Of a DNA stretch of 48,604 nucleotides, positions 32,383 to 38,821 are shown in pieces; the first letter of the stretch is position 1, and every line of letters begins with the position of its first letter. The notes below the pieces were generated by a model that worked only from the letters and a program-made list of their open reading frames with translations, did not search any database and was not told the DNA's origin. The DNA is from an uncultured Collinsella sp. Its GTDB lineage: Bacteria; Actinomycetota; Coriobacteriia; Coriobacteriales; Coriobacteriaceae. Location of the stretch: positions 1 through 48,604 of the forward strand of contig CABSMS010000003.1 in the NCBI GenBank assembly GCA_902478885.1. Direction: 5' to 3'. The translations under genes and the position numbers were made by a program.

Positions 32383-32853
32383 GTGAGCGGCGTCTACCAG
32401 CGCAACCGCGAGGTGTCCGAGTACAAGTTCTTCACGCAGGCCATCGCCATCCGCGTGGAGGTCAACAAGCTGATGGCGTCGTCCTCCGTGGTTCCGAAGG
32501 CCTATCGTCTGCTGAACGCGGTGCCCACGGTGGAGACGGCGCGCAGCATCGTGTACAACGTCAACCGCGCCGACTGCTTCTACCCCAACACCTCGTTCAA
32601 CGCGCTGGAGAGGAAACGCTACCTGACGCTGGCCATAGCTGACTGCGAGCAGCTTATGCTGGACATGCAGTGCCTCATGGATATCGGCCTGCCCGTGAAC
32701 GCCAACCGCTTCGAGGAGCTGGCGGCCATGGTCGAGGAGGAGATCAGGCTGCTGAAGGGCGCACGCAAGAACGTGCGCGTCACCGGCAAGAAGTCCACCG
32801 AGGAGCGCATAGCCGAGGCCGAGGCCGAGCTAGAGCGCCTGCGTTCGCTATAA
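32383..32853 (+). CDS. avd: Avd-like DGR accessory protein
   Basis: The 156-residue protein starts with GTG 32383 behind CAGGAGGTGCAC; a longer upstream frame runs through the terminator. It is almost fully helical and fits the four-helix-bundle accessory protein of DGRs (YKFFTQAIAIRVEVNKLMASSSVVPKAYRLLN ... RKRYLTLAIADCEQLMLDMQCLM), with a basic surface (KGARKNVRVTGKKS). Avd pentamers bind the reverse transcriptase and template RNA. The order target-avd-TR-RT is the Bordetella phage order. Confidence 0.85.
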   Translation: MSGVYQRNREVSEYKFFTQAIAIRVEVNKLMASSSVVPKAYRLLNAVPTVETARSIVYNVNRADCFYPNTSFNALERKRYLTLAIADCEQLMLDMQCLMDIGLPVNANRFEELAAMVEEEIRLLKGARKNVRVTGKKSTEERIAEAEAELERLRSL

Positions 32854-32854
32854 T
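32849..32854 (+). promoter_or_regulatory. Perfect -10 hexamer before TR
   Basis: TATAAT overlaps the avd stop codon and ends 23 bases before TR. No good -35 lies 17 bases upstream (CGAGCT). In this GC-rich DNA the hexamer stands out and may start the template RNA. Confidence 0.4.
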
Positions 32855-32860
32855 GGACGG

Positions 32861-33212
32861 CGGTCGCGCCTTGTTTATCGGTACAATTGGTGGCTGCGTT
32901 CCGTTGCGTCGGGCTCCGCGTCCAACGTGTGCTATGTCAACAACAACGGCAATGCCAACTACAACTCGGCGACGAACGTCTGGGTTCGCCCCCGCCCCGG
33001 ATTCCCTTATTGCCAGACCGAGTAGGCCCCAGGGCCGAAAGCAGAGCGCGAAGAGGAAGGAAGGCGCGACCGTCGGGCATGCGCCCGTAAATACGCACCC
33101 CGCGAGGGTGGCCGGACGCTGCTTGCATGGCGCGGCGCTCCGTGGCTTCGCCGCGTTTCATGGCCATACCTCAAGCGGCTGCCAGAGCCACATTGCAAGC
33201 CGCGCGGGGTGC
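32861..33212 (+). ncRNA. Putative DGR template RNA with structured 3' spacer
   Basis: The 203 bases between TR and the RT start encode nothing supported. They contain long-range pairings: GCACCCCGCG (33095-33104) with CGCGGGGTGC (33203-33212), and inside it GCTTGCA (33121-33127) with TGCAAGC (33194-33200). DGR RNAs need such a spacer 3' of TR for priming and RT/Avd binding. The 5' end is a guess from the TATAAT at 32849. Confidence 0.55.
32878..33005 (+). repeat. DGR template repeat (TR)
   Basis: The 128-base non-coding template lies between avd and the RT gene. It is identical to VR except at 10 adenines. Read in the target frame it carries the typical run of AAY codons (AAT, AAC, AAC AAC, AAT, AAC TAC AAC) that give the widest amino-acid range when A is randomised. 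About 22-23 adenines are available as mutable sites. Confidence 0.97.
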
Positions 33213-34399
33213 CTCCTGTGAACTCCGAGCAAAGGCGGGCGGCGCGCCGCAAGCGCCGCGAGGAGAAGCGGGCCAAGGCAAAGGCCGAGCGCGTCAAGGC
33301 GTGCACGCTTGATACCGTGGCCGACCTCAACAGCCTGTGCAAGGCTTCAAAGCAGGCCGCGCGGGGCGTCATGTGGAAGTCGTCCACGCAGAGGTACATG
33401 AGAAGCTACCTGCGCAACGCCGTCCTGTCCCGCCGCGACCTTTTGGAGGGGCGCGACATATGCCGGGGCTTCATACGGTTCGACCTGTGGGAGCGAGGAA
33501 AGCTGCGCCATATCAGCGCCGTACACTTCCCCGAGCGCGTGGTACAGAAGTCCCTGGCACAAAACGCGCTCGTACCCGCGATCGTGCCCACCCTCATAGC
33601 CGCGAACTCTGCCAATATCAAGGGGCGCGGCACCGACTACGCCCTGAAGCTGCTCAAGCGCCACCTGGCCGACCACTGGAGGCGGCACGGCCGCGAGGGC
33701 TACATCCTCCTGGGCGACTTCTCCGACTACTTCGCGCGCATAGCGCACCAACCCGTCAAAAACCAGGTGGCCTCCGCGCTGCTAGATCCGCGCGTGGTCG
33801 CCTTGGAACACCGCCTGATAGACGCGCAGGGCGATGTGGGCCTGGGGCTTGGCAGCGAGCCGAACCAGATATGCGCCGTGGCCCACCCCAACCGCATCGA
33901 CCACTACGTGACCGAGATGCTGCGCCCCGAGTCTTACGGGCGCTACATGGACGACTTCTACCTGATACACGAGTCCAAGGACTACCTGCAGGTGTGCCTG
34001 CTGCTGATAGAGCGCAAATGCGCCGAGCTGGGCATCGAGCTGAACCCGCGCAAGACGCGCGTGGTGAAGCTCACGCGCGGGTTCACGTGGCTGAAGAAGC
34101 GCATCTTCTACACGGAGACGGGCCGCATAGTCGTGAAGCCGTGCCGAGACTCCATAACGCGGGAGCGCCGCAAGCTCAAGAAGATGGCCCGCATGGTCGC
34201 CGATGGCATCATGACCCCCGAGCAGGTGGAGCAGAGCTACCAGAGCTGGCGCGGAGGCATGAAGCGGCTGGACGCGCACCGCAGCGTGCGGGCCATGGAC
34301 GCGCTGTACCGCAGCCTGTTCGGAAATCCCGCGGGGGGGGGTTGCTCAATGCAATCCAAACCTGGAGGCGACACGGATGGGAACATGCCCCTACCCTAG
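33209..34399 (+). CDS. DGR reverse transcriptase
   Basis: The 396-residue frame begins with GTG 33209; GTG 33218 (MNSEQRRA) is an equally possible start. After a basic N-terminus the RT domain shows GDFSDYFARI (residues 169-178, motif A) and GLGLGSEPNQ (211-220), the DGR-type variant of motif B ending in N/S-Q rather than SP. The catalytic YMDD is at 246-249. Motif D-like LGIELNPRKTRVV and GFTWLKKRIFY follow. It copies TR RNA with adenine misincorporation into VR. The last 20 residues follow a run of nine Gs (34333-34341) and look out of frame. Confidence 0.95.
   Translation: MPPVNSEQRRAARRKRREEKRAKAKAERVKACTLDTVADLNSLCKASKQAARGVMWKSSTQRYMRSYLRNAVLSRRDLLEGRDICRGFIRFDLWERGKLRHISAVHFPERVVQKSLAQNALVPAIVPTLIAANSANIKGRGTDYALKLLKRHLADHWRRHGREGYILLGDFSDYFARIAHQPVKNQVASALLDPRVVALEHRLIDAQGDVGLGLGSEPNQICAVAHPNRIDHYVTEMLRPESYGRYMDDFYLIHESKDYLQVCLLLIERKCAELGIELNPRKTRVVKLTRGFTWLKKRIFYTETGRIVVKPCRDSITRERRKLKKMARMVADGIMTPEQVEQSYQSWRGGMKRLDAHRSVRAMDALYRSLFGNPAGGGCSMQSKPGGDTDGNMPLP
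34367..34386 (+). promoter_or_regulatory. GGCGACAC-N6-GAnnAT motif, site 4
   Basis: GGCGACAC, six bases, GAACAT, located in the last codons of the RT frame and 30 bases before the next gene. Same spacing as sites at 13016, 18993 and 34698. Confidence 0.35.
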
Positions 34400-34417
34400 C
34401 AACGGAAGGAGCGACCC

Positions 34418-34663
34418 ATGACAGAACAGGAAATCGCCGGGGAGATCAACGGCTACAAACAGCAGCTTGAGCAGAGCGACTACAAGGTCATGAAGGCGGT
34501 GGAGCGCATCTTCTCCGCATCGTCCATCACCGACCTGCTCTCGGCCATCGCCGCAGCTGCCAAGGAGGTGGCCGAGATCATCTCGCAGCGCCAGACGTGG
34601 CGCGACCGCATCAACGAGCTGGAAGCCATGGAGCCCGACCAGCCGGAAGCGCCGCAGGAGTAG
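34418..34663 (+). CDS. Small helical phage protein
   Basis: The 81-residue protein has ATG 34418 after GGAAGGAGCGACCC. It is amphipathic and helical (QEIAGEINGYKQQLEQSDYKVMKAVERIF), with an acidic Pro/Glu tail. Its position between the tail and lysis modules fits the small XkdX or fibre-associated proteins, but no family is assigned. It is followed directly by a terminator. Confidence 0.65.
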   Translation: MTEQEIAGEINGYKQQLEQSDYKVMKAVERIFSASSITDLLSAIAAAAKEVAEIISQRQTWRDRINELEAMEPDQPEAPQE

Positions 34664-34665
34664 CG

Positions 34666-34688
34666 AGCGTCCCTTCGGGGGCGCTTTT
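34666..34688 (+). terminator. Rho-independent terminator before the lysis module
   Basis: AGCGTCCC-TTC-GGGGGCGCT stem-loop followed by TTTTCTTTT. The GGCGACAC motif again begins within ten bases. Confidence 0.8.
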
Positions 34689-34697
34689 CTTTTGCCC

Positions 34698-34717
34698 GGC
34701 GACACCTCGCGGACAAT
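34698..34717 (+). promoter_or_regulatory. GGCGACAC-N6-GAnnAT motif, site 5
   Basis: TGCCCGGCGACAC, six bases, GACAAT. It is the best match to a -10-like element among the sites and lies 33 bases before the lysis gene start. Confidence 0.4.
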
Positions 34718-34749
34718 CGCGGCAGCTATTCGAGGAGGTGAGAAAACGA

Positions 34750-35163
34750 ATGACCGACGTGCTGGAAATCTTCGCGCCGTACGGCCCCGGGTCGCTTTTC
34801 GGCGCGCTGCTCGTCCTAGTGGTCCTGTACTTCGGCAAGCAGTTCCTCGAAGAGTTCAAGGCCCAGAACGAGCGCAAGGCGAACATCGACCTCAAGCGCG
34901 AAGAGCGAAAGCAGGACGAGGTGAACGAGCGGGCGCAGCGCGACCGCGAGCGCAGCCAGATGGAGGGCCGCATCGCCGCGCAGATGGAGCGCAGCAACGC
35001 GCTGATGGAGGCTATGAAGGCGCTCATGGAGTCCGTCGTGACCTCAAACGAGGTGCTGCACGCCGACCTGGCGAACAGCCAGGCGCGCAGCCAGGGCATG
35101 GCGGCGAAGGTCGACCACATCGCCGACCGCGTTGACCTGCTCTACAAGGAATCGGCTCGATAG
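34750..35163 (+). CDS. Membrane-anchored coiled-coil protein of the lysis region
   Basis: The 137-residue protein has ATG 34750 after CGAGGAGGTGAGAAAACGA. One N-terminal membrane helix (residues about 13-30, GSLFGALLVLVVLYFGKQF) is followed by a long charged coiled-coil (EEFKAQNERKANIDLKREERKQDEVNERAQRDRERS). The layout resembles XhlA/hemolysin-like proteins that pair with a holin. It may help lysis or sit in the membrane as a phage-encoded modulator. Confidence 0.7.
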   Translation: MTDVLEIFAPYGPGSLFGALLVLVVLYFGKQFLEEFKAQNERKANIDLKREERKQDEVNERAQRDRERSQMEGRIAAQMERSNALMEAMKALMESVVTSNEVLHADLANSQARSQGMAAKVDHIADRVDLLYKESAR

Positions 35164-35176
35164 AAAGGAATCCGAA

Positions 35177-35482
35177 ATGACAGAAATGCAAGCAATCGCA
35201 GCCATCGTGCTGTCTTTCGCCGTGCCGTTCGCGGTACAGCTGATCAAGACCGAGGCCATGACCGGCAAGGCCGCGCGCATCCTGGCGCTGGGCTGCTCGC
35301 TCCTGGCGGGCGTCGTGACCGGCTTCGTGGGCGGCGTGCCCGCAGACCCGGGCGCATGGGTCACGTGCGCCTTCGCCGTGGTAGGCGGCGTGCAGGCGGC
35401 CTACACGCTGTTCAAGTCGGTAGGCATCACATCCAAGTGGCTCGACGCCCTGTTGGGCGTGACCGTAGGCGGGAAGGAGTAG
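35177..35482 (+). CDS. Putative holin
   Basis: The 101-residue protein has ATG 35177 after AGAAAGGAATCCGAA. Two to three hydrophobic helices are visible (about 5-24, 34-53, 58-78: IAAIVLSFAVPFAVQLI, ILALGCSLLAGVVTGFVGG, WVTCAFAVVGGVQAAYTLF), with a short charged C-terminus. Size, topology and position directly before the amidase fit a phage holin that releases the endolysin. Confidence 0.75.
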   Translation: MTEMQAIAAIVLSFAVPFAVQLIKTEAMTGKAARILALGCSLLAGVVTGFVGGVPADPGAWVTCAFAVVGGVQAAYTLFKSVGITSKWLDALLGVTVGGKE

Positions 35483-35485
35483 GCA

Positions 35486-36298
35486 ATGGCTAAACTGTTC
35501 ATCATCTGCGGCCACGGCGCTGGCGACCCCGGCTGCTGCGCAGGCGGCTGCACCGAGGCCGAGCGCGTTCGCGCCCTGGGCCAGCGAATCAAGGAACTGG
35601 GCGGTTCCGAGGTCGAGCTGGGCGATACGTCCCGCAACTGGTACGCCGACGGCGGGCTTAACCGCCTGAGCACCGACGCGCCAGTGGTGGAGCTGCACAT
35701 GGACGCCAGCGGCATCGCCACGGCCCACGGCGCGCACGTCATCATCAAGGAGGGCTTTGAGCCTGACGAGTACGACAATGCGCTGGCCGACAAGCTGGCG
35801 GCGTTCATGCCAGGGCGCTCCGAGAAGCTGGTGCGCCGTTCCGACCTCGCGAACCCGAACCGAGCCGCCGCGCGCGGCATCAACTACCGCCTGTGCGAGA
35901 ACGGCTTCATCGACAACGACGGCGACCGCGAGAAGTTCAACGGCAACCTGGACGAGCTGGCGCGCATCTACCTGGAATGCTTCGGCATCACCGCTGGAAG
36001 CGCCCCCGCAGCCGTCCCGCAGCCGCAGCCTGCGCAGCAGGAAACGACCGAGAACTTCGGCGGCACCTACCGCTGCACTGTGGACTACCTGCGCGTGCGC
36101 GACGCCCCCGGCCTGGGCGGCACCGAGGTGGCGCACTATTCCAGCGGCGAGACCGTGACGCTGGATAACTGGTACAAGATCGCCGACGGCTACGTGTGGG
36201 GCCGATACACGGGCTACAGCGGCGCAACGCGCTACATCGCCGTGGGCAAGGCCACGGGCAAGCCAGAGGCCGACGACTATCTGGTAAAGGTGGGATAG
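35486..36298 (+). CDS. Endolysin: N-acetylmuramoyl-L-alanine amidase with SH3-type binding domain
   Basis: The 270-residue protein has ATG 35486 after GGGAAGGAGTAGGCA. Residues 1-170 match Amidase_3 (LFIICGHGAGDPGCCAGGCTEAERVRAL; zinc ligands His9, Glu22-type and His in VELHMDAS), ending in a family-typical INYRLCENGFIDNDGD. A Pro/Gln linker leads to an SH3-like domain (about 190-255, YRCTVDYLRVRDAPGLGGTEVAHYSSGETV), a cell-wall-binding module. It cleaves the amide bond between MurNAc and L-Ala at the end of the lytic cycle. Confidence 0.92.
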   Translation: MAKLFIICGHGAGDPGCCAGGCTEAERVRALGQRIKELGGSEVELGDTSRNWYADGGLNRLSTDAPVVELHMDASGIATAHGAHVIIKEGFEPDEYDNALADKLAAFMPGRSEKLVRRSDLANPNRAAARGINYRLCENGFIDNDGDREKFNGNLDELARIYLECFGITAGSAPAAVPQPQPAQQETTENFGGTYRCTVDYLRVRDAPGLGGTEVAHYSSGETVTLDNWYKIADGYVWGRYTGYSGATRYIAVGKATGKPEADDYLVKVG

Positions 36299-36301
36299 GC
36301 C

Positions 36302-36613
36302 ATGCCGTACCCGAGCCCCGCAGACGAGGAGCGCAACGGCGGGTGCGGCCCCATCCTCGCGGCGGTCGTCCTGCTGTTCATCGTCCTGGCCGCCGCCAGC
36401 TGCGCGTCGCAGGCCATGGGAGCGCAAGACGTGACCGTGAGGCAAGCCCGCACGGACGGCCCCATATACGACCTGCCCGAGGGCATCGGCCAGGAAATCG
36501 TGTGCGACGAGCACAACCGCGAGTACCTGTTGCTTACCACCGAGCAGGGCGGCGTGTTCCTCATGCCGTACATGGACGAGGACGGCGAGCAGGAGATCAT
36601 GCCGCAGGCCTAG
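36302..36613 (+). CDS. Membrane-anchored DUF6440-like protein
   Basis: The 103-residue protein starts at ATG 36302. An N-terminal hydrophobic helix (about residues 18-36, ILAAVVLLFIVLAAASC) ends in a possible lipobox-like ASC. A soluble part follows (EGIGQEIVCDEHNREYLLLTTEQGGVFLMPYMDEDG), resembling DUF6440 domains (protein-of-unknown-function found next to phage lysins). As the last prophage gene it may be a lysogenic conversion or envelope protein. Confidence 0.65.
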   Translation: MPYPSPADEERNGGCGPILAAVVLLFIVLAAASCASQAMGAQDVTVRQARTDGPIYDLPEGIGQEIVCDEHNREYLLLTTEQGGVFLMPYMDEDGEQEIMPQA

Positions 36614-36619
36614 AACGCA

Positions 36620-36650
36620 AAGAAGCCGCCCCGTATGGAGCGGCTTCTTT
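36620..36650. terminator. Bidirectional terminator at the right prophage end
   Basis: AAGAAGCCGC...GCGGCTTCTTT forms a 10-bp stem with T-rich ends on both strands. On the plus strand it ends the lysis operon. On the minus strand it lies about 70 bases beyond the tmRNA CCA end and probably replaces the displaced host terminator. Confidence 0.8.
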
Positions 36651-36717
36651 CTATCTGACGAGCAATACGAACGCCCGCCTAACGACGAACACGCGTATGT
36701 GTTCGCCTACTGAACAG

Positions 36718-36726
36718 TTGGTGGAG
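36718..36726. other. attR core (TTGGTGGAG)
   Basis: Direct copy of attL at 709-717. On the minus strand it reads CTCCACCAA and supplies the last bases of tmRNA. To its left, phage DNA (36651-36717) would encode an alternative integrase tail in the excised circle. Confidence 0.8.
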
Positions 36727-37082
36727 GCGCGGAGAATCGAACTCCGGTCCACGAAAGCCCCCTGATTGGCATCTCCAAGCTCAGTCGCTGGTTTAGTCTC
36801 GGACGCTTTGCGCGCAGCGACACGCTCGCGGCGTCCTAACCGGTTCGGTCTTAGCCCGCGCCATACCGATTACGTGCGCAGGAGCATTCCCCTAACATGA
36901 CGTCGCGCCGGTGTCGGGGAAATCACCGGGTTGACGCGCCGCTATAAACTAAGCAGCGAGAGCCATAGGCTCAAAAGAAGAGTTGTTGTCAATTCAATTT
37001 GACGGTACCCCTGTTTAACGAGGCGAGGAGACCTCGGCTTGCTTCCTCTCTCAGAGCTATCGTGTCGAAACCAGTCGCCCCC
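36719..37082 (-). ncRNA. ssrA: tmRNA (transfer-messenger RNA)
   Basis: The 364-base RNA begins GGGGGCGACTGGTTTCGACA and ends GTTCGATTCTCCGCGCCTCCACCA-type sequence. The first and last seven bases pair as the acceptor stem (GGGGGCG with CGCCTCC, one G-U), and GUUCGAUUC is the T-loop. The tag frame near 36953-36995 reads DNNSSFEPMALAA then stop, with the standard ALAA degradation end. It rescues stalled ribosomes with SmpB. The 3' end is the prophage integration site and is kept intact. Confidence 0.95.
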
Positions 37083-37319
37083 GAATGCCGGGAAAGTCTG
37101 GATGGCATTGGGCACGAGAGCCCAACACCCGTCGACTTTTCAAGGAACATGCGGGGCGAGCCCCGCTTGTGGAGTGTTATCTTACCACGTTCTGAAAGCG
37201 GACAGCTGTTCTATGCACGAGCTGTGAAGACCCCAATGTGCGCCGCACTTCGCACTTTTGCTACCGATCGCGTAACGTATATTTTCGCCAAGCAAAATTG
37301 ACCCGTCGAAAGGACCGTT
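37083..37319. other. Intergenic region between tmRNA and the next gene
   Basis: No gene is supported. It holds a short hairpin (GCGGGGCGAGCCCCGC around 37151-37166) and a weak minus-strand -10 (TAAGAT, 37179-37184) that could belong to the tmRNA promoter. A plus-strand TATATT (37278-37283) lies before the downstream gene. No convincing -35 elements are seen for either. Confidence 0.4.
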
Positions 37320-37754
37320 ATGGATACCAAGCAGCAACTCGTCAATGCCCTCGCAGGCCTGGGCTCAACCATTACCGAAGCCATGGATGGCATCGAAGGC
37401 TTTGTCCCCTGCGGACATCCCGCCCTCACGGTATCGAACGCACTCGTCGCGCTGGATGCTGACGATGATGCAGCTCTCGCCCAGCAGCTTGAGACCGTCG
37501 AGGGCTTTATCGACCACGTGAGTGAGAACCGCGGCGTGGCCGCCTACCACGGCATCGAGGTCGAGCTCGCGGGGCCCAAGGCCGATCTGTTCGCAGCAAT
37601 CCGCGAGGTAGGCGCCCTTATGCAGACCGCAGGCGTCAAGAACACCCAGGTCAACGAGTGGGTCTACCGCAGTCTGGCAGCACTCGACAGCTCCGACGAA
37701 AAGGCTGCCGAAAAGCTCGCAGAGAGTCCCGCCATTAAAGCCGAGCTTTTGTAA
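37320..37754 (+). CDS. Hypothetical host protein
   Basis: The 144-residue protein has ATG 37320 after CGAAAGGACCGTT. It is acidic and largely helical, with no cysteine cluster or membrane helix (LVNALAGLGSTITEAMDGIEGFVPCGHPALTVSNALVAL). No family is recognised. It stands alone between tmRNA and the convergent toxin-antitoxin pair, and its 3' end runs into a shared hairpin. Confidence 0.75.
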   Translation: MDTKQQLVNALAGLGSTITEAMDGIEGFVPCGHPALTVSNALVALDADDDAALAQQLETVEGFIDHVSENRGVAAYHGIEVELAGPKADLFAAIREVGALMQTAGVKNTQVNEWVYRSLAALDSSDEKAAEKLAESPAIKAELL

Positions 37755-37763
37755 ATAGCAGAC

Positions 37764-37800
37764 GCGGGCCCCTTGGCGCATCGTCGTCCAAGAGGCCCGC
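37764..37800. terminator. Inverted repeat between convergent genes
   Basis: GCGGGCCCCTTGG (37764-37776) pairs with CCAAGAGGCCCGC (37788-37800) with one bulge. No long T run follows on either strand, so it is a possible but not classical terminator for the two converging genes. Confidence 0.5.
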
Positions 37801-37812
37801 AAACAGTTCGCG

Positions 37813-38328
37813 TCAACCGATAGCCGCGCCGCCGCGTTCGGCCAAAGCAAGAATCGGCATCATTTGGCGCGGGGTCTTTGCTGCAAGATCGGCATGTTCG
37901 AGCAGCTTGCGATCGTTGGTCACCAAGTAATCGACCTGTGCGCGCTTGCACGCGGCGAGCACCAAGTTGTCCTCGTAATCGCGATGGAGCGCTAAGTATT
38001 TGTCGGCCAGCCAAAGGTCCGACGCATCTGCACCCACGGCCGTGGCGTTTTCGGTCATGTTCCGAACAAACGCCAACGCCGCATCGCCAATTGCACGGGC
38101 AGATGCCTCGTCGAGCGCTCCCCCGCTGGCAAGAACGCTGCGCTTCAGCTCGTGTTGGACAACGTACAGCACGTCTTTAGCGATATGAACCGGAAAGAAC
38201 AGCAACGCCCCCGTCTCCGTCGCCTGCCCAATAAACGCACGCGCGGCAAGCGACTCGGCATGGTCGACGCAAAACGAATCGACCCATACGTTGGCGTCTA
38301 CCATGATCTTGAGAGGCGCCCCACTCAC
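37813..38328 (-). CDS. PIN-domain toxin-like ribonuclease (VapC-type)
   Basis: The 171-residue protein has ATG 38328 overlapping the antitoxin stop (ATGA). PIN-domain acidic residues are visible: Asp11 in IMVDANVWVDSF, Asp-Glu/Asp in RDYEDNLVLAACKRAQ (about 118), and Asp in LVTNDRKLLEHA (about 138). PIN toxins are metal-dependent RNases that cut tRNA or rRNA when freed from their antitoxin. Gene order (antitoxin first) and coupling are typical of type II modules. Confidence 0.85.
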   Translation of the reverse strand: MSGAPLKIMVDANVWVDSFCVDHAESLAARAFIGQATETGALLFFPVHIAKDVLYVVQHELKRSVLASGGALDEASARAIGDAALAFVRNMTENATAVGADASDLWLADKYLALHRDYEDNLVLAACKRAQVDYLVTNDRKLLEHADLAAKTPRQMMPILALAERGGAAIG

Positions 38329-38660
38329 TGGATCATCCCCTTTTGGCGATAATGCTCATCCATGGCTTCGGAATAGATCGTGTCCCAACCGCGATCGTCG
38401 GATACGGGCGACGCAGCGATGCCCAGGTCCGCGTAAAGCTGATCCGCCGCCGCCCATGATGCGGCAAACGGCGAGGTGGCACCAGCACTAGGCAGTTGGT
38501 CGTCAACGGCCGACAACACCTCTTCGCACGAACCGCCGCCCTGCGCGACCTTGGCCACCACCTTTTTGATAAGCTCAGGCAGTGATCTGCCCGAAAGCCG
38601 CAACACTTCCTCCGCATGATCCTTGACCTGGCGATCCACGCGAACGTTCACCTGCGCCAT
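38325..38660 (-). CDS. RelB/DinJ-type antitoxin
   Basis: The 111-residue protein probably starts at ATG 38660 (MAQVNVRVDRQVKDHAEEVLRLSGRSLPELIKKVVAKVAQGG); a GTG about 15 bases upstream is also possible. The N-terminus is a ribbon-helix-helix of the RelB/DinJ type, which binds the operator. The C-terminal half should wrap the PIN toxin. Pairing of a RelB-like antitoxin with a PIN toxin is a hybrid arrangement known from several genomes. Confidence 0.8.
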   Translation of the reverse strand: MAQVNVRVDRQVKDHAEEVLRLSGRSLPELIKKVVAKVAQGGGSCEEVLSAVDDQLPSAGATSPFAASWAAADQLYADLGIAASPVSDDRGWDTIYSEAMDEHYRQKGMIQ

Positions 38661-38698
38661 GCTGCTAACAGCACCCACGTCGATCCCGCTCCCTTCAA

Positions 38699-38747
38699 TT
38701 GCTAGCCTTGCTAGCAACAATATATAAAGAAGCTAGCAAATGGTCAA
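38699..38747 (-). promoter_or_regulatory. Toxin-antitoxin promoter and operator
   Basis: On the minus strand, TTGACC (38742-38747), a 17-base spacer and TATATT (38719-38724) make a good promoter. Three GCTAGCAA/TTGCTAGC half-sites surround the -10: 38699-38706 and 38710-38717 as a perfect inverted repeat with a 3-base centre, and 38732-38739 in the spacer. This is the expected autoregulatory operator for the ribbon-helix-helix antitoxin. Confidence 0.85.
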
Positions 38748-38821
38748 ATGCAAAAGGCCTGCGCCTGGACGACACCGATGCCGTCTGGGCGCAGGCCAGA
38801 TAACGTGGGCGAACACGTCTG

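Larger units (their letters stand above)
709..36726. mobile_element. Siphovirus prophage with DGR, integrated at tmRNA 3' end
   Basis: The element is bounded by direct 9-base repeats (709-717 and 36718-36726) and is about 36.0 kb. It contains integrase, repressor/Cro, recombination and replication genes, terminase, portal, MuF, scaffold, capsid, connectors, tail, a diversity-generating retroelement and lysis genes in canonical order. All post-switch genes are on the plus strand with many ATGA/GTGA overlaps. The DNA appears more GC-rich than the flanking host DNA. The gene set is complete apart from two frameshifted genes, so the prophage may be inducible. Confidence 0.95.
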
